Shown here: positions 49,325 to 58,234 of the stretch, piece after piece
How the letters are laid out: each line of letters begins with the position of its first letter
Numbering within the stretch: the first letter of the stretch is position 1
Origin: Evansella halocellulosilytica
Lineage (GTDB): Bacteria > Bacillota > Bacilli > Bacillales > Salisediminibacteriaceae
Assembly (NCBI RefSeq): GCF_002335745.1
Contig: NZ_NIST01000001.1
Location: 1,106,300-1,170,299 of the forward strand
Direction: 5' to 3'
Length of the DNA: 64,000 nucleotides
The notes under the pieces: model-generated
What the model saw: only the letters and a program-made list of their open reading frames with translations
What the model was told of the DNA's origin: nothing
Database searches by the model: none
Position numbers and translations under genes: made by a program

Positions 49325-50241
49325 TGCGAACATGGCGCGTTGGAACGGTGTCTATGGGAAGTGCGCTTTTATTACTTGGGGCTTTTCTGCTCGTGGCAAC
49401 ATTTGGGCAAAGTGATCTATATGTCCTATTATTATCATGGTGGCCAGTTATTTTAATTATTCTTGGGCTTGAGATCCTTCTATTTCTTTTTTTTCAGCGA
49501 AAACAAGAGTCCAATCTCAAATATGATGTGTTTAGCATTCTGTTTATCGGTTTTCTCGGAACGGCTGCAATCATTTTTACGGTCGTAACTTCTCTTGGTA
49601 TTACAGATAAAGTTTCTGCTGCTCTTTCGAGTCAGGAAGTGACGAATGATTTACCAGCGTTTGAAGAACAGATTTCCGATCATATTGAACGTATTGTATT
49701 TGAAACAAACCGTGACGATGTGACAATTGAGAGTACAGCGGACCGGGAATTACACATTTTTGGGACATATCGAGCTTCGGTTTCACCTAGGAATGAGGAG
49801 TTGCTTAACGAAGCCTCTGAATATGTGACTGTAAAAGAACGGGGCGATATAATGTATGTTACGCTCAAAGACCTGCCTGTTGACAACGTTCTCGGTTATA
49901 CACATTCGTCCATGTCAGCACGATTAATTGTTCCTAGTGATGTCGATCTTGACGTTCTTTCCCGTGGATCAAATGTCGTTTTAAGGCCAAAAACGATCAT
50001 GGCAGATTGGGCCGTCGAGGGAGCTTTTTCAACATCTCTTTATCTTCCTGAAAACCGTGATCTGATGATCGAAGCGAATCGTGTAGGCCAGTTAGAAAGC
50101 TATGATGGTGTCAAGTGGGATGTAACGAGTGGCGGAGATGATGAAGAACGGTCAGGAATGGAATCGGGCCATATCGAGTTAGGTGATGCAACGTATCAAC
50201 TTCGTTTTAACGATGCTCATGAGGTCGTGATTTATAATTAA
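49324..50241 (+). CDS. LiaF-like membrane protein with adhesin-like C-terminus
   Basis: A 305-residue protein. The N-terminus has three or four hydrophobic helices with the LiaF/DUF5668 pattern (SWWPVILIILGLEILLFL). The C-terminal part (about 120-300) is extracytoplasmic, beta-rich and resembles DUF4097-type beta-solenoid domains. ATG 49324 follows AGGGAG and overlaps the stop of the previous gene; GTG 49321 is alternative. Last gene of the ECF operon, consistent with a cell-envelope stress role. Confidence 0.65.
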   Translation: MRTWRVGTVSMGSALLLLGAFLLVATFGQSDLYVLLLSWWPVILIILGLEILLFLFFQRKQESNLKYDVFSILFIGFLGTAAIIFTVVTSLGITDKVSAALSSQEVTNDLPAFEEQISDHIERIVFETNRDDVTIESTADRELHIFGTYRASVSPRNEELLNEASEYVTVKERGDIMYVTLKDLPVDNVLGYTHSSMSARLIVPSDVDLDVLSRGSNVVLRPKTIMADWAVEGAFSTSLYLPENRDLMIEANRVGQLESYDGVKWDVTSGGDDEERSGMESGHIELGDATYQLRFNDAHEVVIYN

Positions 50242-50258
50242 ACAAGTAATCGAAACAC

Positions 50259-50292
50259 AAACTCCTCATCAGTAAATTTTGGGGAGTTTTTC
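50259..50292 (+). terminator. rho-independent terminator of the ECF operon
   Basis: AAACTCC (50259-50265) pairs with GGAGTTT (50283-50289), followed by T residues, 18 bp after the last stop of the operon. Confidence 0.65.
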
Positions 50293-50492
50293 TATATTCA
50301 AGTCAGGAACGAATGTCTGGAATATACGATATGAAAACGTCCCTATAGCGGAAATGTTTATTGAGGTGTGAGAGGTTAGCAAGTAAAATAATCATTGGAT
50401 GATTAATATAGTGTAAAACGGTCCAAACAAAGCACAAAATGACCGGATTAAATTGCGGTGGCCTGCTATGATTTCTTTAAGGAGTGAGTGAC

Positions 50493-51359
50493 ATGGGGTG
50501 GGTAGAGTCAATACAAAAGGCAATTGATTATATGGAAAAAAATTTATTGGAAGAGCTCACTATTGAGCGAATTGCAAAGGAAGCTAACTCATCAGTGTTT
50601 CATTTCCAAAGGACGTTTTCAATATTGACGAATATGTCAGTTGCTGAATATTTAAGGGGAAGGCGCCTAACTTTAGCAGCACAAGAGTTAGCAAGTACGA
50701 ACACGAGAATTATTGATCTCGCCTACAAATATGGTTACGACACTCCAGAAGCTTTCTCCAAAGCTTTTCGCAGACAGCACGGGATGAAGCCGAGTGAAGT
50801 GCGAAAAAACATAGGAGAGCTGAAATCTTATAACCGCCTAATTATTCAGGTGAATTTGAAAGGAGCAGAGCCAATGAAGTACAGAATTGTGGAAAGAGAA
50901 AGTTTTCAAGTAGTCGGTATAAAAAGGGAGTTCTCATGTATAAATGGTGAGAATTTGAGGGAAATTCCAAAATTTTGGAACGCTGCACACAAAGAGGGAA
51001 CTGATGAAGCACTGTTTAAATTAAACAGTGGTAATATCAAAGGGGTACTTGGTGTGTGTGTTGACAAAAGTGCAAAATCAAATGGTGATGAAATTGAATA
51101 TTGGATTGCGACGGAATATTCGGGAGAGGAATTGCCAAGTGGCTTCTCCAGGTTAGAGATTCCTGCGTCAAAATGGGGTGTCTTTGAAGTTCACGGGCCG
51201 ATGCCTGATTCCATGCAGAATAGCTGGAAAAAAATCTTTTCAGAATGGTTTCCATCTAATAACTATGAACATGCGGGAACCCCGGAGTTGGAAGTCTATA
51301 CTAGCAAAGATCCATCAAATCCGAACTTGTATTCGGAAATTTGGATTCCTTTAAAATAG
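50493..51359 (+). CDS. AraC-family regulator with GyrI-like effector domain
   Basis: A 288-residue regulator of the Rob/SoxS type. Two AraC HTH motifs lie in residues about 10-105 (ELTIERIAKEANSSVFHFQR, then IIDLAYKYGYDTPEAFSKAF). A GyrI-like effector-binding domain (about 130-288) ends in YSEIWIPLK. ATG 50493 is preceded by AGGAG. Such proteins sense hydrophobic or drug-like ligands. Target genes are not visible; the pseudogene at 24327 is a remnant of the same domain. Confidence 0.85.
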   Translation: MGWVESIQKAIDYMEKNLLEELTIERIAKEANSSVFHFQRTFSILTNMSVAEYLRGRRLTLAAQELASTNTRIIDLAYKYGYDTPEAFSKAFRRQHGMKPSEVRKNIGELKSYNRLIIQVNLKGAEPMKYRIVERESFQVVGIKREFSCINGENLREIPKFWNAAHKEGTDEALFKLNSGNIKGVLGVCVDKSAKSNGDEIEYWIATEYSGEELPSGFSRLEIPASKWGVFEVHGPMPDSMQNSWKKIFSEWFPSNNYEHAGTPELEVYTSKDPSNPNLYSEIWIPLK

Positions 51360-51361
51360 TG

Positions 51362-51403
51362 AAAGAAAGCGAGTCGGGCAAGGTCCGGTTCGCTTTCTTT
51401 TGC
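51362..51403 (+). terminator. rho-independent terminator of the AraC-GyrI gene
   Basis: AAAGAAAGCGA (51362-51372) pairs perfectly with TCGCTTTCTTT (51390-51400), followed by TTG. It starts three bases after the stop. Confidence 0.8.
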
Positions 51404-51468
51404 TGTATAAAACTGAGTGTTATGATGATGGTAAAACCACAAGTATCATGAAGCGAAAGGGGAATTAG

Positions 51469-51984
51469 ATGGCTGTTAAAGGAAAACCGATCATTGAGCG
51501 GAAAATAAAATACGACAATACGATTGTCGAACACCACTGTAAGCTTGTAAAAGCTGATCAAACAGAGATCATTTTGTACCATGAAATTAATGAACCTTTT
51601 TCAATGATGGCTAATGGGACGGAAGTAACGATTCATAAAGGTTGTTATACGATCGCTTACTATTGGACTGACCGGCCGTACAATATATACATATGGCGAA
51701 ATCAGGATGACGAATATGTCGGCGCGTATTTTAACATCGTTAAAGAAACATCTATTACCGCTGATGCTGTTAACTTCGAAGACATGATTATCGATGTTTT
51801 AGTCCTGCCGAATCGAGCCTATTTCATATTAGATGAAGAAGAACTGCCTGAAGCGTTAGAGCAATTTGAAGGTGGTACTGTCCAACAGACCTTGAGCACG
51901 TTACTCAATTCGCTCGATCAAATCTTGGACGAAAAAATACGAGAATCAAGTAATCTCGTCCACCACCAAAAACGTCCTAAATAA
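51469..51984 (+). CDS. DUF402-domain protein
   Basis: A 171-residue DUF402 protein. Landmarks are YTIAYYWTDRPYNIYIWRN, YFNIVKET and MIIDVLVLPNRAYFILDEEE, with DUF402-type acidic and aromatic residues. The family includes FomD-like nucleotide phosphatases; the predicted activity is a metal-dependent phosphohydrolase. GAAAGGGGAA precedes ATG 51469. Monocistronic. Confidence 0.8.
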   Translation: MAVKGKPIIERKIKYDNTIVEHHCKLVKADQTEIILYHEINEPFSMMANGTEVTIHKGCYTIAYYWTDRPYNIYIWRNQDDEYVGAYFNIVKETSITADAVNFEDMIIDVLVLPNRAYFILDEEELPEALEQFEGGTVQQTLSTLLNSLDQILDEKIRESSNLVHHQKRPK

Positions 51985-52010
51985 ACACACCCAAGTTCAC
52001 TCCAATATTC

Positions 52011-52057
52011 ATTCCAAATCATTTCCAGGTGCCTGGCACCTGGAAATGATTTGGAAT
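52011..52057. repeat. perfect 47-bp palindrome
   Basis: Arms of 23 bp (52011-52033 and 52035-52057) flank a single T; the core is GGTGCCTGGCACC. A related 19-bp palindrome with core GTGCCTGGCAC lies 90 bp further on. REP-like in form. It is 27 bp downstream of the DUF402 stop and may also act as a transcript end. Confidence 0.85.
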
Positions 52058-52144
52058 AACTAAGGGGTAATTCAGAATGAGTTTGGATATAATAAGAACT
52101 GATCTGGAGAGAACGTGGAATGTACATGGCGATTTGGCGATTCG

Positions 52145-52163
52145 ACAAGTGCCTGGCACTTGT
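52145..52163. repeat. 19-bp palindrome, GTGCCTGGCAC core
   Basis: ACAAGTGCC-T-GGCACTTGT, perfect nine-base arms, sharing its 11-bp core with the 47-bp palindrome at 52011. It lies 10 bp upstream of the MhqR box. Confidence 0.75.
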
Positions 52164-52172
52164 GGTATGATT

Positions 52173-52188
52173 ATCTCGAATTCGAGAT
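52173..52188 (+). promoter_or_regulatory. MhqR-type operator before mhqR
   Basis: ATCTCGAATTCGAGAT is a perfect 16-bp palindrome and matches the operator bound by B. subtilis MhqR, which I know as TATCTCGAATTCGAGATA. It lies 25 bp before the mhqR start, so mhqR is likely autoregulated. Confidence 0.75.
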
Positions 52189-52212
52189 GTTTTTGCAAAG
52201 GAATGATGAAAG

Positions 52213-52668
52213 ATGGATATACATGAGAACAAGCAACACGAAGAGGAACTTTCGTTAAAATTATTTATTGTATTGTCACGTGCGTATCAAACAATTCGAA
52301 AGCGCGTTGAGGAAGATATTAAAACATATAGCTTGAACCCGACAGAATTTGCGGTGCTTGAGCTTATTTATAATAAAGGAGACCAACCCATTCAAAAAAT
52401 TGGTGAAAAAGTGTTGATTGCAAGCAGCAGTATTACGTATGTCGTCGATAAATTAGAGAAAAAAGGTTACTTGAGAAGAAGACCATGCCCGAAAGATCGC
52501 CGAATTACGTATGCTGTCATAACTGAAAAGGGAGCAAAAGTGATGGCAAATATTTTTCCGAAGCATAAAGAAGCAATTCAGCACATTTTCGGTGGCCTTG
52601 ATACGAAAGAAAAAGAAGAGATGATCAAACAATTGAAAAAACTAGGTTACTATGCCGAACAAGAATGA
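52213..52668 (+). CDS. mhqR: MhqR, MarR-type repressor of quinone-stress genes
   Basis: A 151-residue MarR-type protein close to B. subtilis MhqR: SLKLFIVLSRAYQTIRKRV, LNPTEFAVLELIYNKGDQP, SSITYVVDKLEKKGYLRRRPCPKDRR and the C-terminal half agree. MhqR represses quinone- and catechol-detoxifying genes until thiol-reactive electrophiles relieve it. RBS AAAGGAATGATGA with ATG 52213. A second MhqR box lies downstream at 52740 before the quinone reductase gene at 53060. Confidence 0.85.
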   Translation: MDIHENKQHEEELSLKLFIVLSRAYQTIRKRVEEDIKTYSLNPTEFAVLELIYNKGDQPIQKIGEKVLIASSSITYVVDKLEKKGYLRRRPCPKDRRITYAVITEKGAKVMANIFPKHKEAIQHIFGGLDTKEKEEMIKQLKKLGYYAEQE

Positions 52669-52739
52669 AGTGGGCAGCAATAAGGTTTTATACGACTTCT
52701 ACTATTAAAAATAAATTTACTTACAAAAATAAAGTGAAA

Positions 52740-52757
52740 TATCTTGAATTCGAAATA
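52740..52757 (+). promoter_or_regulatory. second MhqR-type operator
   Basis: TATCTTGAATTCGAAATA keeps the GAATTC core and 14 of 18 bases of the MhqR box. It lies in the spacer before the quinone oxidoreductase gene, so that gene is likely under MhqR control. Confidence 0.6.
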
Positions 52758-53059
52758 TTACTTGTCGTATAATACGAACTAGAGATTAAAATACAGTTTT
52801 AAAAGATTGGAGTGATTGATGCTACCCAGTTATTTTCCAAAGATAATATCTCGAAACGGAGATAACTTAAATCGAGACAATGAATGAAATCCCCCGAAAT
52901 AGGAAATTAGAAAGATTAGGGCATTGACTAGGAATCATTTATTGGGGGTGGTTGCTTAAGAAGGGTGACTAATCACATAACGATCGAGTCATGAAAGTTT
53001 AGGTGAGTAATATGGGACTTTTACAAAAACTATTCGGTAAAACAAAGGAGACGAAAAAC

Positions 53060-53671
53060 ATGGCAAATATTAAATTAGCAGTTATTTATTACAGTTCAAC
53101 AGGTACAAACTATCAGTTAGCTAAGTGGGCTGAAGAAGGTGGAAAGGCAGCAGGCGCGGAAGTGAAAGTATTAAAAGTACCTGAACTTGCTCCACAAGGT
53201 GCAATTGAGTCAAACCCAGCATGGAAGGCACATCTTGATGAAACGAAAGATGTTCCTGAAGTTACATTAGACGATCTTGAGTGGGCAGATGCGATCGTCT
53301 TTAGTGTACCAACTCGATTCGGTAATTTACCAGCTCAAATGAAGCAATTTTTAGATACAACTGGCGGACTATGGTTTAACGGAAAACTTGCTAACAAAGC
53401 AGTTAGTGCAATGGCTTCCGCCAACAATGCACACGGTGGTCAAGAAGCAACCGTCCTTTCTTTGTATACGACAATGCACCACTGGGGCGCAATCATTGCT
53501 TCTCCAGGATACACAGATCCAGTCCAATTCACATCTGGCGGAAATCCATACGGAGTAAGTGTAACAGTTGACCAAGAAGGCAACATGCAAGAAGATGTAG
53601 AAGAAGCAGCGAAGTATCAAGCAAAGCGTACTGTCCAAGTGGCAGAATGGATTCAAAAAGGCCAACAGTAA
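53060..53671 (+). CDS. WrbA-type NAD(P)H:quinone oxidoreductase
   Basis: A 203-residue flavodoxin-like enzyme. VIYYSSTGTNYQLAKW is the FMN-binding loop, SVPTRFGNLPAQMKQFLD the second loop and SPGYTDPVQ the region near the isoalloxazine ring. WrbA-type reduction of quinones to hydroquinones suits an MhqR regulon. AAAGGAG precedes ATG 53060. A second possible start, ATG 53012 (MGLLQKLFGKTKETKN plus the same protein), also has an SD (GGTGA). Confidence 0.8.
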   Translation: MANIKLAVIYYSSTGTNYQLAKWAEEGGKAAGAEVKVLKVPELAPQGAIESNPAWKAHLDETKDVPEVTLDDLEWADAIVFSVPTRFGNLPAQMKQFLDTTGGLWFNGKLANKAVSAMASANNAHGGQEATVLSLYTTMHHWGAIIASPGYTDPVQFTSGGNPYGVSVTVDQEGNMQEDVEEAAKYQAKRTVQVAEWIQKGQQ

Positions 53672-53679
53672 AAGAATAC

Positions 53680-53711
53680 GAGCTAATCGGGTATTCCGGT
53701 TAGCTCTTTTT
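53680..53711 (+). terminator. rho-independent terminator of the quinone reductase gene
   Basis: GAGCTAATCGG (53680-53690) pairs with CCGGTTAGCTC (53696-53706), loop GTATT, followed by TTTTT. Confidence 0.75.
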
Positions 53712-53827
53712 AAAAATTAGTTGCAAAATAAAAAAGCTATTTCCTCATATCTTGTGCCATAATATGATTTTATTTGTTTAAATGCGGGAAAAGCTTTTGT
53801 AACGTATATTATGATGGAGGAATGATC

Positions 53828-54805
53828 ATGAACGAACTAAAAGGGATACATCACGTGACGGCGATTACGAGCAGCGCGGAAAAAAATTATGAGTTTTTTA
53901 CTTACGTACTTGGAATGCGTTTAGTGAAAAAAACCGTTAATCAAGATGATATCCAAACGTATCATTTATTTTTTGCAGATGACACGGGAAGTCCTGGGAC
54001 TGATATGACGTTTTTTGACTTTCCTGGTATTCCGAAAGGCTCTCATGGAACAAATGAGATTTCAAAAACATCTTTTCGTGTTCCGAATGATACAGCCTTA
54101 GACTATTGGGTGAAGCGCTTTGACCGATTAGAAGTGAAACACGATGGAATTAAAGAACAATTTGGGAAGAAGTGCTTGTCCTTTGTAGATTTTGACGACC
54201 AGTATTATCAGCTCATTTCTGATGAAAACGATGAAGGAGTTGCTTCTGGAACACCGTGGCAAAAAGGTCCTGTTCCTTTAGAGTATGCGATAACTGGCTT
54301 AGGTCCAATTTTTATTCGCATAGCAGAATTTAATTTTTTCAAAGAAGTACTCGAGAAAGCATTTATGTTTAAGCAAGTTGATCAAGATGGAGCTTTTTAT
54401 TTGTTTGAAGTTGGAGAAGGCGGTAACGGAGCTCAAGTTATTGTCGAACATAACAAAGTGCTTCCACAAGCAAGGCAAGGGTTTGGAACGGTACATCACG
54501 CTGCTTTCAGGGTAGAAGATCGCACTGTATTAGAGGAATGGATTAATAGACTTCATACGATCGGACTCCAAACATCAGGTTATGTCGATCGATTCTTCTT
54601 TAAATCGATGTATACGAGAGTGGCACCGCAAATTTTATTCGAGCTTGCAACAGATGGACCAGGGTTTATGGATGATGAGCCGTATGAAACACTCGGAGAA
54701 AAACTATCACTTCCACCATTTTTAGAGCAAAAGCGTGAACAAATCGAAAAAGCAGTTCGACCGATTGATACAGTACGGAGTACGAAAGAGTTTAAAAAAG
54801 AATAA
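53828..54805 (+). CDS. ring-cleaving dioxygenase/glyoxalase-fold protein (MhqO-like)
   Basis: A 325-residue two-domain VOC protein. IHHVTAITSSAEKNYEFFTY begins the first VOC unit and VHHAAFRVEDRTVLEEWINR the second; the metal-ligand pair H8/H9, H in VHHAA and E in ILFELATDGPGF are visible. Known relatives such as MhqO are hydroquinone-cleaving dioxygenases under MhqR control. ATG 53828 follows GGAGG. It comes after a terminator, so it may have its own promoter, but clustering with MhqR supports a shared stress role. Confidence 0.75.
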   Translation: MNELKGIHHVTAITSSAEKNYEFFTYVLGMRLVKKTVNQDDIQTYHLFFADDTGSPGTDMTFFDFPGIPKGSHGTNEISKTSFRVPNDTALDYWVKRFDRLEVKHDGIKEQFGKKCLSFVDFDDQYYQLISDENDEGVASGTPWQKGPVPLEYAITGLGPIFIRIAEFNFFKEVLEKAFMFKQVDQDGAFYLFEVGEGGNGAQVIVEHNKVLPQARQGFGTVHHAAFRVEDRTVLEEWINRLHTIGLQTSGYVDRFFFKSMYTRVAPQILFELATDGPGFMDDEPYETLGEKLSLPPFLEQKREQIEKAVRPIDTVRSTKEFKKE

Positions 54806-54820
54806 CAAAGTAAGTAACCG

Positions 54821-54862
54821 GCACCTTTGCGTTGAATGCAGTTCTTCGTGAGGTGCTTTTTT
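54821..54862 (+). terminator. rho-independent terminator of the dioxygenase gene
   Basis: GCACCT (54821-54826) pairs with AGGTGC (54851-54856), followed by TTTTTT. Confidence 0.6.
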
Positions 54863-54965
54863 CATAAATGAAGATATTAAGAAGGAAGTAAGTCCCTTTG
54901 TATTGAATGGTTAAGGAGTGTTGTGGACTAACTAATTTTACAAATACATTGGAGCTTATCATTTT

Positions 54966-56186
54966 ATGAAAAATAAATTAAAAGACTGGAAGCACCCTGC
55001 AATTTTACTATCATCTATAGGCATTGCAGGTATAGGGGACTTTATTTATCTTGTCGCTATTAATATTATCGTTTATCAACTAACTGGTTCAGCAGCGGCA
55101 GTAGCTGGGTTATGGATTATTGGTCCTCTTACGAATATGATCACGAAGTTCTGGACAGGGAGTTTCATCGATTATCGCAGTAAACGAAAAGTGATGATCG
55201 TTACATATCTAATGAGAGCGGGCTTTATCTCTCTCATTCCATTAGCGTCTAATATGATCGTCATCTACAGCATACTCGTCTTTCTTAGTGTTGCAAAAGC
55301 GTTCTTCGGACCTTCTTCAATGACGTACGTGACGATGCTCGTTCCAAAATCTAAAAGAAAGAGATTTAATGCCATTCGTTCTTTCACTTCGTCAGGTGCA
55401 TTTATTGTGGGACCTGCAGTGGGAGGGGCACTAATCCTTTTAACATCAGTAAACATAACACTTTGGGTGAACGCTATTTTATTTATTTTTGCAACAATTT
55501 TACTAACTTTTTTACCTGATAAAGAAACGATTAATAAGACATTGATCCCTAAATTGACCATCAAACAAGTAGTGAGTGATTTTACCGTAGTGACATCTTT
55601 CGTTTCAAAAAATAAATACGTCGCTTACATATACACAGGTTTTATACTGATTATGCTGTTTTCGTACGCGATGGATGCACAAGAGGTCGTTTTTACTCAG
55701 CTTGTCGTTGGGTTATCAGAGGTAGAATATAGTTTACTAATTAGTATTACGGGAATTGGATCTGTTGCTGGAGCAGCTTTATTATCGGCATTCTCAAGCA
55801 AATTTTCCTTGAGGTATATGATCGTAATAGGAGTTATCATGACCGCAGTTGGCTATATGATCTATGCATTCTCGTGGTCGTTTCAGTCTATAGCAGTCGG
55901 ATTTATCATTCTAGGATTTTTTAATGTTTTTCTCAATGCTGGAATTACGACATTTTATCAAAACAATGTTCCTACTGAAATCATGGGACGGGTAACGAGT
56001 ATTTTTCAGTTAGTACAAAGTGGTTTTCAAGTATTGTTTATTCTTGGTGTCGGTATTACAGCGGATGTTATTCCATTACGTATAACCATTATCGTAGCAG
56101 CACTCGCCATGTTTGCAACGTCACTGATTTTTTCCATCGCTGTATTTTTACCCCGAAAGAAAAGAGTTTATCTTGAAGATGAGTAA
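54966..56186 (+). CDS. MFS transporter
   Basis: A 406-residue MFS protein with 12 hydrophobic helices; the loop between helices 2 and 3 reads WTGSFIDYRSKRKVM, the usual GxxxDRxGRR-like segment. No substrate-specific motif is evident. A weak GGAG lies 12 bases upstream of ATG 54966. Monocistronic. It likely exports small molecules. Confidence 0.75.
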   Translation: MKNKLKDWKHPAILLSSIGIAGIGDFIYLVAINIIVYQLTGSAAAVAGLWIIGPLTNMITKFWTGSFIDYRSKRKVMIVTYLMRAGFISLIPLASNMIVIYSILVFLSVAKAFFGPSSMTYVTMLVPKSKRKRFNAIRSFTSSGAFIVGPAVGGALILLTSVNITLWVNAILFIFATILLTFLPDKETINKTLIPKLTIKQVVSDFTVVTSFVSKNKYVAYIYTGFILIMLFSYAMDAQEVVFTQLVVGLSEVEYSLLISITGIGSVAGAALLSAFSSKFSLRYMIVIGVIMTAVGYMIYAFSWSFQSIAVGFIILGFFNVFLNAGITTFYQNNVPTEIMGRVTSIFQLVQSGFQVLFILGVGITADVIPLRITIIVAALAMFATSLIFSIAVFLPRKKRVYLEDE

Positions 56187-56613
56187 CCGATCATGAAATT
56201 GAATAAAAGCTTCTTGACCGACTAACCGAAAAGCATGCAGTCATTTGAAGAGGCTGGGCCAAAAACCAGTTTAAATATGTGTGTTTCAGGTTTTTATATT
56301 GGTGTTGATTGTTCAAAATATTACTCGCTTGCACTCTAGATTACAACATCTACTCGTGCTGCACTTCGTTTGCATTCGTAGTGTTTTCTTTGCTGCGGGC
56401 AAGGCTTTAGATAATCGGGGGAAACCGGCTTTGATGGATCTTCACCTCTTGCTTTCCCCGCTAGCGTCTCGTGATGTTTGACAATCAACAAAAAAATCTA
56501 AACTATAGGAACCATTTTCCATTAATTTTTCGCAAACGGTAACATAATCAAGCTCCATTCCTTTTGCTAGGCATATGCTAATGTTGTAAACAAATTGGAA
56601 AGGAATGAATCGA
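56187..56613. repeat. repeat-bearing spacer, partner of 35165-35250
   Basis: The block 56349-56396 is the reverse complement of 35200-35247, with one mismatch. A GAGGCTGGG motif occurs at 56240-56250 and again near 57530. The remainder has no ORF with SD apart from the one starting at 56614. Confidence 0.55.
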
Positions 56614-57528
56614 GTGTATTATGTACCAGCCATGTATCCACTGCATTCTTATTATGCGAATGTAAACAGACCTGTATATACTGAAGGCTTTATGTCGCGA
56701 AATGTCCCAAATTACGATGAACAAGTAACTGAAGCCATATTTAACAAGTTAAAAAGAAAAGCGTCTATGATTGAATTGTATGAACGTTTGGCGAGTGAAT
56801 CGCCGAATGAAGAGAGTGAAATAAATATTCTTTATACATTAGAGGAGAATAAAATTCATTTGCAGCATCTGACTGATCTTTATATCAGCTATACGGGGAG
56901 AATCCCTGACTATGAGGTTGAAACAGAAGACTTTGCAACGTATGAGGAAGGATTGCAAAAGGCGTATGAAAGAGAAACTGAAGGGGATGAATATGATCGA
57001 GAAGATAGTGTTCAAAATCATCACCCTTATGTTTGGCATGTCTTTTATCGTATTTCTATAGGGGAAGAAGAAAATGCTGCAAGGTTATGGTCTCTTTATG
57101 GCGAACGTTTTCATCGTCTAGAAGATTATGGGACAGAGGCATTTGTTATAGATATTGAAGAGGCTACGACAGGAAACAATACGTTCCGGACGGCATTATG
57201 GACAGGAGATTATTTACAAGTGACGGTAATGAGTATTGATGTTGGAGATGATATAGGGTTAGAAATTCATCCAGACCATGATCAATTCCTTCGTATCGAA
57301 GAAGGAGAAGGTTTCGTTCAAATGGGGGATCAGAGAGATCAGTTGGATTTTGAGGAAAATGTGTATGATGATTATGCCATCATGGTACCAGCAGGAAAGT
57401 GGCACAATGTAACGAATACGGGCAACATTCCACTTAAGCTATACTCAATTTATGCACCGCCTGAACATCCGTATGGTACCGTTCATAAAACGAAAGAGGA
57501 TGCGATGGCAGCGGAGGGGAACTTATAA
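56614..57528 (+). CDS. cupin-domain protein with helical N-terminal domain
   Basis: A 304-residue protein. Residues 1-150 are charged and helical, resembling ferritin-like bundles (EENKIHLQHLTDLY). A cupin lies at about 185-290 with EIHPDHDQFLRIEEGEG and MVPAGKWHNVTNTGN, both cupin motifs with their metal-ligand histidines. GTG 56614 has AAAGG at nine bases; ATG 56605 lies too close to that SD. The function of such fusions is unclear. Followed by a strong bidirectional terminator. Confidence 0.65.
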   Translation: MYYVPAMYPLHSYYANVNRPVYTEGFMSRNVPNYDEQVTEAIFNKLKRKASMIELYERLASESPNEESEINILYTLEENKIHLQHLTDLYISYTGRIPDYEVETEDFATYEEGLQKAYERETEGDEYDREDSVQNHHPYVWHVFYRISIGEEENAARLWSLYGERFHRLEDYGTEAFVIDIEEATTGNNTFRTALWTGDYLQVTVMSIDVGDDIGLEIHPDHDQFLRIEEGEGFVQMGDQRDQLDFEENVYDDYAIMVPAGKWHNVTNTGNIPLKLYSIYAPPEHPYGTVHKTKEDAMAAEGNL

Positions 57529-57562
57529 AGAAGAGGCTGGGACTAACGTTTTTTAAATAAAT

Positions 57563-57619
57563 AAAAATCCGAACTATAATTCAAAATTCCGTATAGATTT
57601 CGAATTAGTTCGGATTTTT
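57563..57619. terminator. bidirectional rho-independent terminator
   Basis: AAAAATCCGAACTA (57563-57576) pairs with TAGTTCGGATTTTT (57606-57619), with an inner AATTC/GAATT extension past one bulge. It separates the convergent cupin gene and the gene at 57685. Confidence 0.85.
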
Positions 57620-57684
57620 CCCATTAATAACTACTTTAAATCTGTAGTTATTCGTCTAGCTTCTTTAGATGCATCTGATGTCGG

Positions 57685-57990
57685 TTAGTTTCTTTCCTGA
57701 TTCGAGTTTCCTATATATATTTCTTTAGAAGAAACCCATTCAATAAAATGATGATAAGGAAAATATGATGTACCATTTAGTTCAACTTTTGGAGCATCGG
57801 GAAATTTATTTAAAAGCTCCTTTACTTCCTCTTTCTGTAGCCCTAAATAAATATGCAAGTCTTCCTTTTTTATTAGAGTAGGAGGCTCATCAGTATTAGC
57901 TTTCGGATTCTTAAAGTTTTTTAATCCATCACTAATAAAATATCCTAGTGCTGCTAAACCGAGACCAACCCAAAACAACCCTGATTCCAT
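57685..57990 (-). CDS. single-TM protein with HTH-like tail
   Basis: A 101-residue protein with one N-terminal helix (about 4-20) and a soluble tail. The tail's EDLHIYLGLQKEEVKELLNKF and YFPYHHFIEWV region resembles the excisionase/MerR-like HTH, in which a tyrosine- and histidine-bearing wing follows. AAAGGTGGGG precedes ATG 57990. It could be a membrane-tethered DNA-binding protein. Not recognised beyond this. Confidence 0.5.
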   Translation of the reverse strand: MESGLFWVGLGLAALGYFISDGLKNFKNPKANTDEPPTLIKKEDLHIYLGLQKEEVKELLNKFPDAPKVELNGTSYFPYHHFIEWVSSKEIYIGNSNQERN

Positions 57991-58234
57991 ATGACCCCAC
58001 CTTTCTATGTAAATCTTACTATACGATCCTTAAGATTTTGAAGGGTGTTCTCAAATACTATTTATAATCTGTATCGTTTTAATCAATATATGTTGGTGAA
58101 AAGGTACGGACTAAACAAACGTTTGTTTAACTATTTTTTGACAGAATGAAGGGAGATTAGCTAAAACGTGACTTCTTTATGTTGAAGTAATTCCTCTAAT
58201 TGTCGAACGAGGTCGTGAGCTATCCCTTTTTTGT

